A stretch of 56,335 nt of DNA, from contig VEND01000041.1 of assembly GCA_009711765.1 (NCBI GenBank), positions 1 through 56,335 of the forward strand. Reading direction: 5' to 3'. The notes under the pieces were generated by a model, which had not been told where the DNA came from, searched no databases, and was given only the letters and a program-made list of their open reading frames with translations. Below are positions 32,580 through 41,639 of this stretch, piece after piece. Made by a program: the position numbers and the translations under genes. The stretch comes from Bacillota bacterium. GTDB taxonomy: Bacteria; Bacillota; Clostridia; Tissierellales; MES13. Numbering within the stretch: the first letter of the stretch is position 1; each line of letters opens with the position of its first letter.

Positions 32580-33791
32580 CTATTTTATATATTTACCCAT
32601 AAAAAGTATTGTTCCATATTCATCATCCCTTATTATAAACATAAATGGTCTATTAGCTATAAATCTTTTAGGGTTTAAACTAGCAGCTTCTTTCATCTCT
32701 ACAACTGTCGCCCCTGCTGCTTTACTTCCCTTTTCATTAACCTCTATCACTGCTTTATGAAGTACTTTATTAATAAATATACCTTCACGTATTCCATTAA
32801 AATTAGCATCCATTTCAAAAGCTTCTCCCATTCCAAGTTTAGTTAAACTATCATTTAATTTCTTTACTCCATACTCTATCTTAAACCTAGGTATTTGAAT
32901 TATAACATCATCGGTTTTCACTATATCTTTATTAATATTTTCTAACATATTTGTATTCATTTTAGATATAAGTTCCTTTAATTTTTTTCCTTCTTTAGGA
33001 AGTATACAATACATTGATAATTTCCCATCTCCATAGGGAAGTCTAACTGCTTTATAATTATCTTTTTCTAGATACTCTACTTCTCCTTTTCTCTTCATCA
33101 TACTTACTTTTTTTATACCTTTATTTTCTAACTTAAATTCAGTTTCAAAGGTTTTGTCCTTATCAAATCCTTCTGCCCAATCTCCATTAAAATATATTGC
33201 ATTTATTAAATACATTACAACACTTGGATCGATTGGAGGATTTATCATTTTTTCTATTTTTTTATTTGTAGAATCACTTATCCAACCGTTTATTTTATCT
33301 GCTGAATTTTTTTTGGAGAAATCTAAACTTTTTATATATGCATCAAATACATCTTTATTAGCATTAATAAAATCTTCTTTAATTTTTTCACCTTTATTAA
33401 TCCATATAGAATTATTAATATCAATTTTAACTTTACTATCAGCTTGTTTTAGATATATTAATAGATTCTTATAGGTTTCATTTAAAGTATTTTTATCTAT
33501 ACCTTCATATCTTAATCCCTCAGCCATAGCTTCTTTTGTTGTTTTTTTCGCACCTTGATATGTCATTGATAAAGCCGTTGATATGCTAATAGGTGATATG
33601 AATATATTTTTATTAGTATCTGCACTATTTAATTCTTTGAAAATATCAAAGGCAAATTCACCTTTTCTTTTAACTACACTGTTATCTATTTTTTCTTTAT
33701 CATATGTTAAATTTTCACTGTTATTAAAACAACCTGATAATAAACCTATAAAAATAATCATACATAAACATAGACAAATTATTTTTTTCAT
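32580..33791 (-). CDS. Serpin (serine protease inhibitor), lipid-anchored
   Basis: 403 residues from the ATG at 33791, which has an AGGGGTG site. Lipobox: IGLLSGCFNN, so it is displayed on the outer face of the membrane. Serpin landmarks are clear: NIFISPISISTALSMTYQGA, VMYLINAIYFNGDWAEGF, SMYCILPKEGK, FINKVLHKAVIEVNEKGSKA and ANRPFMFIIRDDEYGTILFM. The hinge GSKAAGAT has small residues, as in inhibitory serpins. Aligning the hinge with alpha-1-antitrypsin puts P1 and P1' at Ala-Ala in VVEMKEAASLNP, suggesting elastase- or subtilisin-like targets; this is inference. Monocistronic. Confidence 0.93.
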   Translation of the reverse strand: MKKIICLCLCMIIFIGLLSGCFNNSENLTYDKEKIDNSVVKRKGEFAFDIFKELNSADTNKNIFISPISISTALSMTYQGAKKTTKEAMAEGLRYEGIDKNTLNETYKNLLIYLKQADSKVKIDINNSIWINKGEKIKEDFINANKDVFDAYIKSLDFSKKNSADKINGWISDSTNKKIEKMINPPIDPSVVMYLINAIYFNGDWAEGFDKDKTFETEFKLENKGIKKVSMMKRKGEVEYLEKDNYKAVRLPYGDGKLSMYCILPKEGKKLKELISKMNTNMLENINKDIVKTDDVIIQIPRFKIEYGVKKLNDSLTKLGMGEAFEMDANFNGIREGIFINKVLHKAVIEVNEKGSKAAGATVVEMKEAASLNPKRFIANRPFMFIIRDDEYGTILFMGKYIK

Positions 33792-33870
33792 CTTTTCACC
33801 CCTCATTTACTTCTTTATATATTAGACTTAAATATATTTAAAAAGTTCCCTAACACACAAAAAAAGTAAA

Positions 33871-33894
33871 AGGACATGATTAATATCATGTCTT
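33871..33894 (-). terminator. Terminator of the phosphonate transport operon
   Basis: 10-bp arms 33871-33880 and 33885-33894 with one G-U pair, 8 bp after the last phnE stop, followed on the minus strand by a T-rich tail. Confidence 0.82.
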
Positions 33895-33902
33895 TATAAA
33901 GG

Positions 33903-34769
33903 TTAAGCTATATAATTATTTTTAAGTCTTGTTGATGATATTTCTAAAATCATAGCAAAAGCAAGTATCAAATAGGTAATAAACCCTACTTCATGAACAT
34001 TAAAATAAAATCCACTTGCCATAAACAGTTCAAATCCTATACCTCCAGCACCTGCTGCTGCTCCCATTGCAACTGCATTAGTAAAATTTATTTCAAATCT
34101 CATAAATGTCCAAGATAATATATAAGTAAGAGATGATGGTAATACAGCTTGAAAAATTATCTGCCACCAATTAGCACCACTTGCCTTTAAAGCTTCTATA
34201 ACACCTTCATCTATTTCTTCAAAGGATTCAGAATATGCTTTAATTAAATATCCTATTGTATGAAAAGTCATACCTATAACAGCAGCAACACTACCAAGTC
34301 CTGCAGCCACTGCAAATATTAAAACCCATAAAACAGTAGGAACTGCCCTTACAAATGCGACAAATCCTTTAATACTATTAGATACTCTTTCACTAGATAA
34401 ATTTTTAGCAGCAAACAACCCAAGTATTATAGCAATAATAGAACCAAATAAAGTCGTTAAAAATGCAAGCCCTATAGTGATTAATACTTGATATAATGCA
34501 TCGGTTAAAGTAAAGTGACTAATACTAGGACTTAAAAACATTGTTTTAATATTGGTAAATGTTTCATAAATTGCATTAAATAAATTTAAATCCTTATAAT
34601 CAAAACTAATAAATCCATAAACTGTAAGTAGTATCAATGAAATAATAGTAATATTAATAATTATATTAGATAAATTAAAAGCTTTCGTTTTTATCTTTCC
34701 ATATTTAGTTTTTTTAATATACTCATCATAATGAGTTGTAACATTTATTTTCGATTGTGATAATTCCAT
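33903..34769 (-). CDS. phnE: Phosphonate ABC transporter permease PhnE (second copy)
   Basis: 288 residues, about six membrane segments. The EAA loop is VIEALKASGANWWQIIFQAV followed by LPSSLTYILSWTFMRFEINF, the PhnE pattern. KNLSSERVSNSIKGFVAFVR and AVPTVLWVLIFAVAAGLG are also conserved in PhnE. The start overlaps the previous gene by one base (TAATG). It pairs with the other PhnE, forming the heterodimer in the PhnCDE importer. Confidence 0.93.
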   Translation of the reverse strand: MELSQSKINVTTHYDEYIKKTKYGKIKTKAFNLSNIIINITIISLILLTVYGFISFDYKDLNLFNAIYETFTNIKTMFLSPSISHFTLTDALYQVLITIGLAFLTTLFGSIIAIILGLFAAKNLSSERVSNSIKGFVAFVRAVPTVLWVLIFAVAAGLGSVAAVIGMTFHTIGYLIKAYSESFEEIDEGVIEALKASGANWWQIIFQAVLPSSLTYILSWTFMRFEINFTNAVAMGAAAGAGGIGFELFMASGFYFNVHEVGFITYLILAFAMILEISSTRLKNNYIA

Positions 34770-35554
34770 TATAAAATCACCCTTCTAATATAATTTGAAG
34801 TTATCTCAATTGCAAATACCGTTAGTATAATTGAAATAACCACTAAACTTGCAGAATTATAATCCATACTTTTATAATATATATTAAAAACAAATCCAAC
34901 ACCTGTACCTGTAAGTATCCCTACTAAAGTTGAACTTCTTATATTTGTTTCTGTCATAAATAATACCCAACTTATAATTTGTGGTATGCTTGATGGGATT
35001 ACCCCTTGAAATACAATCTGAAAGTATGTTGCACCGGTAGCCCTTAAAGCCTCTACAGATTCGTAACTTGCTTCATCTATAGTTTCAATAAAAGCTCTTG
35101 TTAGAAACCCAAAAGTAACAAAGAAAAGTGCAAAATATCCAGTTAAAGCATTTTGTCCAAAGGAAAACAATAAAATCATTGCCCAAGCAACTATTGGAAT
35201 ATTTCTAAATATGGAAGCAATAGTCCTACTTAAAACACCTAATAAATTATTTATTTTAGTTGTTTTTGAACCGAATAATCCAAATAATAAAGCAAAAGCA
35301 CTAGCAGTAGTAGTAGCTGCTATTGATAAAAATATCGTTTCTTTTAACTTTGATAGTATTGATGGTAATTTTTCTATTGAATTACTGTTAGGATAAAAGT
35401 TTGTTAGAGTCCATACAATAGCTTTAGGTATGGATGTAAAACTTTTAATAGGATCATATTTTGTTATCACCATAAAGAAACCTGTAATCCCTATTAAAGC
35501 TATCCAAAATAACATAAATTTTCTATTCTTTTTTTTCATTACATCTAATTCCAT
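34769..35554 (-). CDS. phnE: Phosphonate ABC transporter permease PhnE (first copy)
   Basis: 261 residues. EAA loop: VEALRATGATYFQIVFQGVI followed by PSSIPQIISWVLFMTETNIR; SRTIASIFRNIPIVAWAMIL matches the PhnE core. The ATG at 35554 follows a TAGGGAGGAT site and lies 10 bp after phnC. Two PhnE proteins in tandem are common in Firmicutes phn transport operons. Confidence 0.93.
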   Translation of the reverse strand: MELDVMKKKNRKFMLFWIALIGITGFFMVITKYDPIKSFTSIPKAIVWTLTNFYPNSNSIEKLPSILSKLKETIFLSIAATTTASAFALLFGLFGSKTTKINNLLGVLSRTIASIFRNIPIVAWAMILLFSFGQNALTGYFALFFVTFGFLTRAFIETIDEASYESVEALRATGATYFQIVFQGVIPSSIPQIISWVLFMTETNIRSSTLVGILTGTGVGFVFNIYYKSMDYNSASLVVISIILTVFAIEITSNYIRRVIL

Positions 35555-35564
35555 ATTATCCTCC

Positions 35565-36329
35565 CTATTCAGTAATTAATTCTCCTGCCTCAGAACCATA
35601 TATTTCATGTATCTTTTCTTCAGATAAATTATCAGGCGTTCCATCATATATTATTTCACCGCTATTAACACCTATAATTCTGTCAGAGTATTTCATTGCA
35701 ACATCAACTTGATGTAAATTAAATATTGATGTAATCCCCATTTCAACATTTATATTTTTTAAATGGTCCATTATTACCTTAGAAGCATTGGGATCTAAAG
35801 ATGCTATGGGTTCATCACAAAGAACTAATTTAGGATTTTGTATTAATGCTCTAGCTATACCTACCCTTTGTTTTTGTCCTCCACTTAACTGATCACATCT
35901 TTTATAGGCTTGATCCTTTAAGCCTAGTTTTTTTAATAAATCAAAAGCTTTCTTTTTTTCCTTTTCAGTATATTTTCCTATTATTCCTTCTAAAGTTGTC
36001 TTATAACCTAATCTACCATGTAAAACATTTTCAATAACACTTAATCTGTCAACCAAATTATAATGTTGAAATATCATTCCTATTTTTGTTCTTACCTTTC
36101 TTAAATCTTTTCTGTTTATATCAGTAACACTCACACCATCAAAGACTATTTCTCCGTCAGTAGCATCAATCATTTTATTGATACAACGAAGAAGAGTCGA
36201 TTTACCGGCCCCTGAGGGTCCAATAATCGACACAAATTCTCCTTCGTTAACAGAGAAGTTAACATTAGATAATGCCTTAGTACCACCTTTATATTCCTTT
36301 GACAATCTGTTTATATTTAATAATTCCAT
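35565..36329 (-). CDS. phnC: Phosphonate ABC transporter ATPase PhnC
   Basis: 254 residues. Walker A GPSGAGKSTLLR, Q-loop MIFQHYNLVDRLSVIENVLH (the NLVDRLSVIENVLHG text is diagnostic for PhnC), signature LSGGQKQRVGIARAL, Walker B LVLCDEPIASLD and switch His in NLHQVDVAM. It energises import of phosphonates, phosphite or related organophosphorus compounds through the two PhnE subunits. It lies between phnD and the phnE pair. Confidence 0.95.
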   Translation of the reverse strand: MELLNINRLSKEYKGGTKALSNVNFSVNEGEFVSIIGPSGAGKSTLLRCINKMIDATDGEIVFDGVSVTDINRKDLRKVRTKIGMIFQHYNLVDRLSVIENVLHGRLGYKTTLEGIIGKYTEKEKKKAFDLLKKLGLKDQAYKRCDQLSGGQKQRVGIARALIQNPKLVLCDEPIASLDPNASKVIMDHLKNINVEMGITSIFNLHQVDVAMKYSDRIIGVNSGEIIYDGTPDNLSEEKIHEIYGSEAGELITE

Positions 36330-36353
36330 TGCTAACTCCCCTTTAATTTGGAC

Positions 36354-37388
36354 TTATTTTGATAATTCTCTTATAGGATCGAACCAAGAATCTTCAACTT
36401 CTAAAAATTGAATATCTCCATCTTTTTCAAATAAACCTGTGAAATCAGATCCTTCTGGTACAAATATTTTTTCATTATTTTTAACTTCTTTAGATGTAAA
36501 TGCATCTATAATTGCCTTTTGATCTTCTTCACTTAATACATCTGTATTCATAACAAATGGTGCATTAAGAACAGGAGTTACAGATATTAATCTAAATTCT
36601 TCTCCTCCTAAGTTATTAAATGGCTCTTTAGCATCATCTAATACTTTATATAAAGCACCTGGACGATTTTCTTTTCCCTCTACAAATTCAGTATAGTTAT
36701 TTACACATACATCGCAAAATGCTGCAACATCAGCTTTTCCAGTTAATAAATTAACTGCTGAACCCTGGTGAGATCCTCCAAATAATACTTCTTTAAATAC
36801 ACTTCCTTCTCCACCTTGTAATAAATCCTCCGCCTTTAAATCCTTCCATTCATCCTTTTTCGAAAAATGGGATACTATGCCTGCAGATGGCACTTTAAAA
36901 CCTGATGTAGAACTAGTTGATACAAAGGAGAATTTTTTACCTTCTAATTTATCTAGTGAATATTCACCATTACTTTTAAACTTTGATTCGTTACCCTTTT
37001 TAGTAGCTAACCAACTATAATAAACTGCATCTTTTAAAGTTCCTGATCCGCCACTTGGCACAAATATAGGCTCTACACTTTTATTTTTTTTATTTGCTTC
37101 AACATATCCTTGAGCTCCTAACCAAGATATATGAGCATTACCATTAACTAAAGTCTCTATTGCAACTGCATAATCTGTTGTTAGTTTATGTTCTACTTTC
37201 TTTCCTGTAGCATCTTCAATTACCTTTGCAAATTCAGCTCTTGCTGCTTTTAAATCATTACCTGATTCATTTGGATACCAAACAAAAGTAATTGTATCAG
37301 ATTCTGCTTTAGATCCACTAATTCCACATCCTACAAATACCGTTGTAACTAACATTAAACAAATTAATAAAGCTATTATCTTTTTCAT
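36354..37388 (-). CDS. phnD: Phosphonate-binding lipoprotein PhnD
   Basis: 344 residues. Lipobox TTVFVGCGIS. ITFVWYPNESGNDLKAARAE near the mature start, LVNGNAHISWLGAQGYVEAN, FVSTSSTSGFKVPSAGIVSH and LTGKADVAAFCDVCVNNYTE match PhnD/PhnT/PtxB-type binding proteins, which hold phosphonate oxygens at the base of two helices. First gene of the import operon, with its own promoter and Pho-box-like repeats. Confidence 0.94.
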   Translation of the reverse strand: MKKIIALLICLMLVTTVFVGCGISGSKAESDTITFVWYPNESGNDLKAARAEFAKVIEDATGKKVEHKLTTDYAVAIETLVNGNAHISWLGAQGYVEANKKNKSVEPIFVPSGGSGTLKDAVYYSWLATKKGNESKFKSNGEYSLDKLEGKKFSFVSTSSTSGFKVPSAGIVSHFSKKDEWKDLKAEDLLQGGEGSVFKEVLFGGSHQGSAVNLLTGKADVAAFCDVCVNNYTEFVEGKENRPGALYKVLDDAKEPFNNLGGEEFRLISVTPVLNAPFVMNTDVLSEEDQKAIIDAFTSKEVKNNEKIFVPEGSDFTGLFEKDGDIQFLEVEDSWFDPIRELSK

Positions 37389-37436
37389 TATTTTTCCCCT
37401 TTCATAAGTACACTTTTTTTATTCATCTCATAAAAC

Positions 37437-37490
37437 ATTATATATTCACTACGTTAACCCTTAATTATGCTGATGTAAAATCCTAGTTAA
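37437..37490 (-). promoter_or_regulatory. phnD promoter with Pho-box-like repeats
   Basis: On the minus strand TATAAT (37437-37442) lies about 9 bp after a row of hexamers: TTAACT (37485-37490), TTTACA (37474-37479), ATAATT (37463-37468, weak) and TTAACG (37452-37457), each separated by exactly 5 bp, an 11-bp period. This matches PhoP boxes of Firmicutes (TTAACA-like repeats spaced about 5 bp). The boxes end just beside the stop codon of the upstream gene. Control by phosphate starvation is inferred. Confidence 0.7.
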
Positions 37491-37492
37491 GT

Positions 37493-39109
37493 TTATAATT
37501 TCTTTTTTAATTTACTTATTATTCCTGACTCGATTTCTTTACTTTCACTGGCTATAAAAATAACTTCATCTATAGGAAACTTATATTCATTTTCTAAATA
37601 TCTATAACACCCCCCTAGCTCATTTAAGATAGTTATTCCTGCAGCATAATCCCATAACTTTAATTTAGCCGACATATATATCTGTAGCTCTCCAAAGGCA
37701 ATTTTACAAATAGATAATGATGCTGCTCCGTAGGATCTATGTCCTCTAATATGTTTAGCTAAAGTTGATATATCAATATTTTCTCTTTCCTTTAAAATAT
37801 CTATAGAGTTTAAACTTATATCTAACAATGATTTTTCTAAACTTTTCTTTTTTTCTTTCTTCTTAAAAGGGATACCATTTATAAAAGCTCCTTTATTTTT
37901 TATAGCTGAATATATCTTATCTTTTTTAACATCATATACAACACCAATAAAAGGAGATTTATCTTTAAAAAGGGCTACTGAAATCGAAAAATCCTTTTTT
38001 ATACTTACAAAATTAGTAGTGCCATCTATAGGATCAATAATCCATGTATATTTAGAAAAGTATTGTTTCTTAGAGGTTTTTTCTTCAGTTATAAAACTAT
38101 GGGCGGGATATTTTTTAGATATTTCTTTTATAATAAATTCCTCTATTTGAACATCATATTTTGTAACGATATCCCTTAAGTCATTATTTTTATAATTTAA
38201 ACTTAAAGTTTCATTAAGTTTTCTTATATAATCTCCTGCTTTTTTTACTAATGATTCTATAAATTCTAAAACTTTTTCTGAGTCTAGGTCTATGTCTCTA
38301 TCAAAACATTGGATATACTCTTTTGGACTTAGAATATCTCCTATATTAATATCAGAACCATACTCTCCATGAAAATCACTTCCTCCAGTTAAAATTAAGT
38401 TATACTTTTCACTTAAATCCTTAATTTTTTCTATATCCTCTTTTTTATGATCTTCATGATAAATCTCTAAACCATCTAAGCCAATATTAACTAATTCAGG
38501 AATTAAATCATATGAATCTAGTTGACCTGGATGGGCTAAAACTGCTATACCATTATCTTTTTTAATAGCCTTTACAGCATCAAATACATCTACATATTCT
38601 ATATCCCTTTCACATATACCACTATTTTTAAATAATTTTTTATAAAGATCTGAGTATATTTCATCTGTATATCCTTTATTTATTAGTTCAGCCATTATAT
38701 GTTGCTTATAAACAATTGAACTATTTTTTGCATTATTGAATATATTTTTAATATCTATCTTATAACCATTTAAAGTAAGTTTATCAATCTGTAAAAGTGA
38801 ATTTTCATGTCTTCTTTTTAATAATGGATCACATAGCTTTTTTATGTTTTCTCCTTTAAGGTCAAAATTAAAACCTAAAATATGAACCTTTTTATTATCT
38901 TTGAAATTAAAGGCAGATATTTCTATTCCTGGTATTACTTTAATACCTTGTTTTTTCCCTAATTCTATAGCTTTCTTTAATCCCTTTATAGTATCATGAT
39001 TTACTATACCAATATGGGTTAAATTATTCTTTTTTGCTAACTTTAGAGTCTTTAATAAATCATAAGAACTATCTGAAATATCAGTATGCACATGTAAATC
39101 TGCTTTCAT
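37493..39109 (-). CDS. Fusion of a PHP phosphoesterase (PhnPP-like) and an inositol-monophosphatase domain
   Basis: 538 residues from the ATG at 39109 (GAGGTG site). Residues 1 to about 270 form a PHP domain with its metal ligands: DLHVHTDIS, VNHDTIKG, PGIEIS, AVLAHPGQLDSYD and LTGGSDFHGEYG. Residues from about 285 form an IMPase domain: HSFITEEKTS, WIIDPIDGTTNFVSIKKDFS, and KLWDYAAGITILNELGG, with the E-E, D-P-x-D-G-T and W-D metal residues all present. In Eggerthella a PHP enzyme (PhnPP) opens and hydrolyses the 5-phosphoribosyl 1,2-cyclic phosphate made by C-P lyase. PhnP and PhnN are absent here, so this fusion likely finishes the ribose phosphate. The IMPase role, perhaps dephosphorylation of a sugar bisphosphate, is inference. 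It ends the phnG-led operon. Confidence 0.88.
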   Translation of the reverse strand: MKADLHVHTDISDSSYDLLKTLKLAKKNNLTHIGIVNHDTIKGLKKAIELGKKQGIKVIPGIEISAFNFKDNKKVHILGFNFDLKGENIKKLCDPLLKRRHENSLLQIDKLTLNGYKIDIKNIFNNAKNSSIVYKQHIMAELINKGYTDEIYSDLYKKLFKNSGICERDIEYVDVFDAVKAIKKDNGIAVLAHPGQLDSYDLIPELVNIGLDGLEIYHEDHKKEDIEKIKDLSEKYNLILTGGSDFHGEYGSDINIGDILSPKEYIQCFDRDIDLDSEKVLEFIESLVKKAGDYIRKLNETLSLNYKNNDLRDIVTKYDVQIEEFIIKEISKKYPAHSFITEEKTSKKQYFSKYTWIIDPIDGTTNFVSIKKDFSISVALFKDKSPFIGVVYDVKKDKIYSAIKNKGAFINGIPFKKKEKKKSLEKSLLDISLNSIDILKERENIDISTLAKHIRGHRSYGAASLSICKIAFGELQIYMSAKLKLWDYAAGITILNELGGCYRYLENEYKFPIDEVIFIASESKEIESGIISKLKKKL

Positions 39110-39124
39110 ATTAAACACCTCATA

Positions 39125-39820
39125 TTATATAAACTTACCTGCCTGCATGTTAAATTTCTCGTCACAAAGTCCTTCCATAAACTCTATATCATGAAATATT
39201 CCTATCATGGTAGTACCTTCATTTTTAAGCTGTTCTATTAGTTCTTTGACTTTCTTTTTTGAATCATAATCAAGACTTGCTGTAGGTTCATCTAAAAGTA
39301 ATAATCTTGGGTGTTTTACCATGGCTCTTGCTATATTTAAGCGTAATTTTTCTCCTCCTGAGAAGGTGTTTGGGTAACTATCCCAAAGTTCTTTATCTAA
39401 TTCAAAATGACTTAACATTTTAATCGCTTCCTTATTAGCATGCTCATCGTCATAACCCATTTCTAAAACAGCTTGCTTAACTATTTCCCTTGCTGTCGTT
39501 CTTGGCATTACATTTAAAAATTGTGATACATATCCTATCTCATATTTTCTTAAATAAACCATCTTTCTTTCTGATATTTTTGATATATTAACTTTTCCTA
39601 ATTTTTCAGAGTTATAATATATATCTCCTGTTTCTGGTAAATAGGTTCTATAAATACATTTAAGTATTGTAGACTTACCACTTCCACTTTTACCAGTTAT
39701 ACCTATAAATTTACCCTCTTTTAAATCTATATTAATATCCTGTGATGCCTTAATATGTTTTCCTAAATTGTGTAGGGTAAAGGACTTACTTAAGTTTTCT
39801 ATCTTTAATAAATTTTCCAT
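39125..39820 (-). CDS. phnL: C-P lyase accessory ATPase PhnL
   Basis: 231 residues. KSFTLHNLGKHIKASQDINI at the start and LRKYEIGYVSQFLNVMPRTT are specific for PhnL rather than PhnK. Walker A GKSGSGKSTILK, signature FSGGEKLRLNIARAMVKHPR and Walker B LLLLDEPTASLD. PhnL joins PhnI, G and H in making the ribose 1-methylphosphonate 5-triphosphate intermediate; no transport partner is implied. Preceded and followed by phn genes at 13- and 15-bp gaps. Confidence 0.95.
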   Translation of the reverse strand: MENLLKIENLSKSFTLHNLGKHIKASQDINIDLKEGKFIGITGKSGSGKSTILKCIYRTYLPETGDIYYNSEKLGKVNISKISERKMVYLRKYEIGYVSQFLNVMPRTTAREIVKQAVLEMGYDDEHANKEAIKMLSHFELDKELWDSYPNTFSGGEKLRLNIARAMVKHPRLLLLDEPTASLDYDSKKKVKELIEQLKNEGTTMIGIFHDIEFMEGLCDEKFNMQAGKFI

Positions 39821-39833
39821 ATCATCACCTATC

Positions 39834-40448
39834 TTAATAATGTTTTTTTACAAATAACTCTATATCTAAAAGAAAATCATCTAAGTTTTGTTTTATTTTT
39901 TCATAAGACCAATTCCACCATTTAATCTCTTCTAACTTTTTTATTACATCTTCATCAAATCTTTTTTTTATAGGTTTAGCCGGTATACCTGCAACCACTG
40001 TATAAGGGGCCACATCCTTTGTAACTAGAGCACCACTAGCAACTACGGCTCCATTTCCAATTTTTACTTCAGGTAGTATAATAGCTCCATGCCCAATCCA
40101 TGTATCATGTCCTATATAGGTTTTTCTTTCTTTTCTTTTTTCAAAGAATTCAAAATCATCCTTATCATCAAATCCATACATTTTCCTTCTATATGTGAAA
40201 TGATGTAGACTTGGTCTTTTCATAGGATGGTCTGTAGGACCTATTCTTACCATAGCAGCAATATTAGAAAACTTACCAATTATAGCATTCTGTATGAAGC
40301 AAAATTGTCCAGTATATGAATAATCACCAAACTTTACATTTTCAAAAAAATTTAGCATTCCTATTTCAGTAAATTTTCCTAACTCTGTATTTTTAAGCTC
40401 ACAGTTCTCTTTAATTAAAGGCTTTTTAGATAATCTTTTTTCGCTCAT
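39834..40448 (-). CDS. Phosphonate-associated hexapeptide-repeat acyltransferase
   Basis: 204 residues with left-handed beta-helix repeats: [38 protein letters not shown], then after the loop [20 protein letters not shown] a second set [20 protein letters not shown] and [20 protein letters not shown]. The SLHHFTYR text is typical of the phn-linked transferases (TIGR03308-type). These probably acylate an amino-phosphonate or another intermediate, as PhnO does by an unrelated fold. The start shares one base with the phnM stop (TAATG). Confidence 0.9.
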   Translation of the reverse strand: MSEKRLSKKPLIKENCELKNTELGKFTEIGMLNFFENVKFGDYSYTGQFCFIQNAIIGKFSNIAAMVRIGPTDHPMKRPSLHHFTYRRKMYGFDDKDDFEFFEKRKERKTYIGHDTWIGHGAIILPEVKIGNGAVVASGALVTKDVAPYTVVAGIPAKPIKKRFDEDVIKKLEEIKWWNWSYEKIKQNLDDFLLDIELFVKKHY

Positions 40449-41626
40449 TATACTCTATAATTTGTCCTTGATATTAATTTTCCATCTACAAAAACATTGG
40501 TTATTGCTGGAAAGTCACCATCAACTTTTTCTATAATATTAATATCAGCCTTTTTATTTTCTTTAATTGAGCCTATTTCATCATCCATATTTACTGCTTT
40601 TGCCGGGTTGATTGTTACTAAATTAAACATTTCGTTTAAATCTTTATTATATTTTTCATTAAGAATGAAAAGTGAATGTAGTAATGCTGCTGGATAGTAA
40701 TCACTACATAATATATCAATAGTTCCATGTTCTATAGCCTCTGCAGCCGATAGGTTTCCTGAATGGGACCCTCCTAATAAAACATTAGGGGCACCAGCTA
40801 TAGTATACATTCCCATTTCTTTAGCTTTCTTTGCTATATCTAAAGTTATTGGAAATTCACTTATCCTTGTACCAAAGGTTTTATTAAGTTTTAACTTATC
40901 TATATGATCATCATCATGGGATGCTATAGAAATATTATTTTCAGTAGCTAAATCTGCAATTTCTTTTATCATATCTATGGTTAATTTTTCTTTTTTCTTA
41001 CTTTTTTCTATTATTAAATCAACTTCATCATCTGAAAAATCATTATATCCTTTAACAGTATTTTTATATACTTCTAAATCCCTATATTGTCCTTGACCTG
41101 GAGTATGATCCATAAAAGATACTAAGTGGACTTTATCTTCTTTAATATAATTTTTTAAGTTTTCTACCTCTTCAAAATTATCAATTTCAAATCTTGCATG
41201 GAATCTATGACGTATTAAATGTTTACTATTATGGGTTTTATCTATTAAATCAACAAACTTTTTAACATTTTTAGGTTCTCTTATTGGTTTATGGTCAAAT
41301 TCTTCGGATTTAAATAGAGCTAAAGAATGAAACATTGTTGTTATACCATGGGTTAGAAGTACTTTTTCAGTTTCTCTTAAACTTAATTCAAAATCCATTA
41401 AACTTGTAGGTCTAGGTGCTGCCATCTTTTCTATATAATCAGCATGAATATCTATAAAACCTGGAGCTATATACCCACCATTAGCATCTATTACTTCTTT
41501 AATTCCTTCTTTACTTATCTCACCTTTTTTTCTAATTTCTTTGATTTTATCTTTCTCAATTAATATTTCATGATTTTTTAATATCTCATCTTCGGTTACT
41601 ATTAATCCATTAGTTATTAAATACAT
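40448..41626 (-). CDS. phnM: PhnM, ribose 1-methylphosphonate 5-triphosphate diphosphatase
   Basis: 392 residues, amidohydrolase fold. [20 protein letters not shown] (the H-x-D start of PhnM), [53 protein letters not shown] and [20 protein letters not shown] match PhnM. It releases pyrophosphate from the triphosphate made by PhnIGHL, giving ribose 1-methylphosphonate 5-phosphate, the substrate of PhnJ. It lies 13 bp downstream of phnK. Confidence 0.96.
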   Translation of the reverse strand: MYLITNGLIVTEDEILKNHEILIEKDKIKEIRKKGEISKEGIKEVIDANGGYIAPGFIDIHADYIEKMAAPRPTSLMDFELSLRETEKVLLTHGITTMFHSLALFKSEEFDHKPIREPKNVKKFVDLIDKTHNSKHLIRHRFHARFEIDNFEEVENLKNYIKEDKVHLVSFMDHTPGQGQYRDLEVYKNTVKGYNDFSDDEVDLIIEKSKKKEKLTIDMIKEIADLATENNISIASHDDDHIDKLKLNKTFGTRISEFPITLDIAKKAKEMGMYTIAGAPNVLLGGSHSGNLSAAEAIEHGTIDILCSDYYPAALLHSLFILNEKYNKDLNEMFNLVTINPAKAVNMDDEIGSIKENKKADINIIEKVDGDFPAITNVFVDGKLISRTNYRV

Positions 41627-41639
41627 ATTAAACCTCCCT

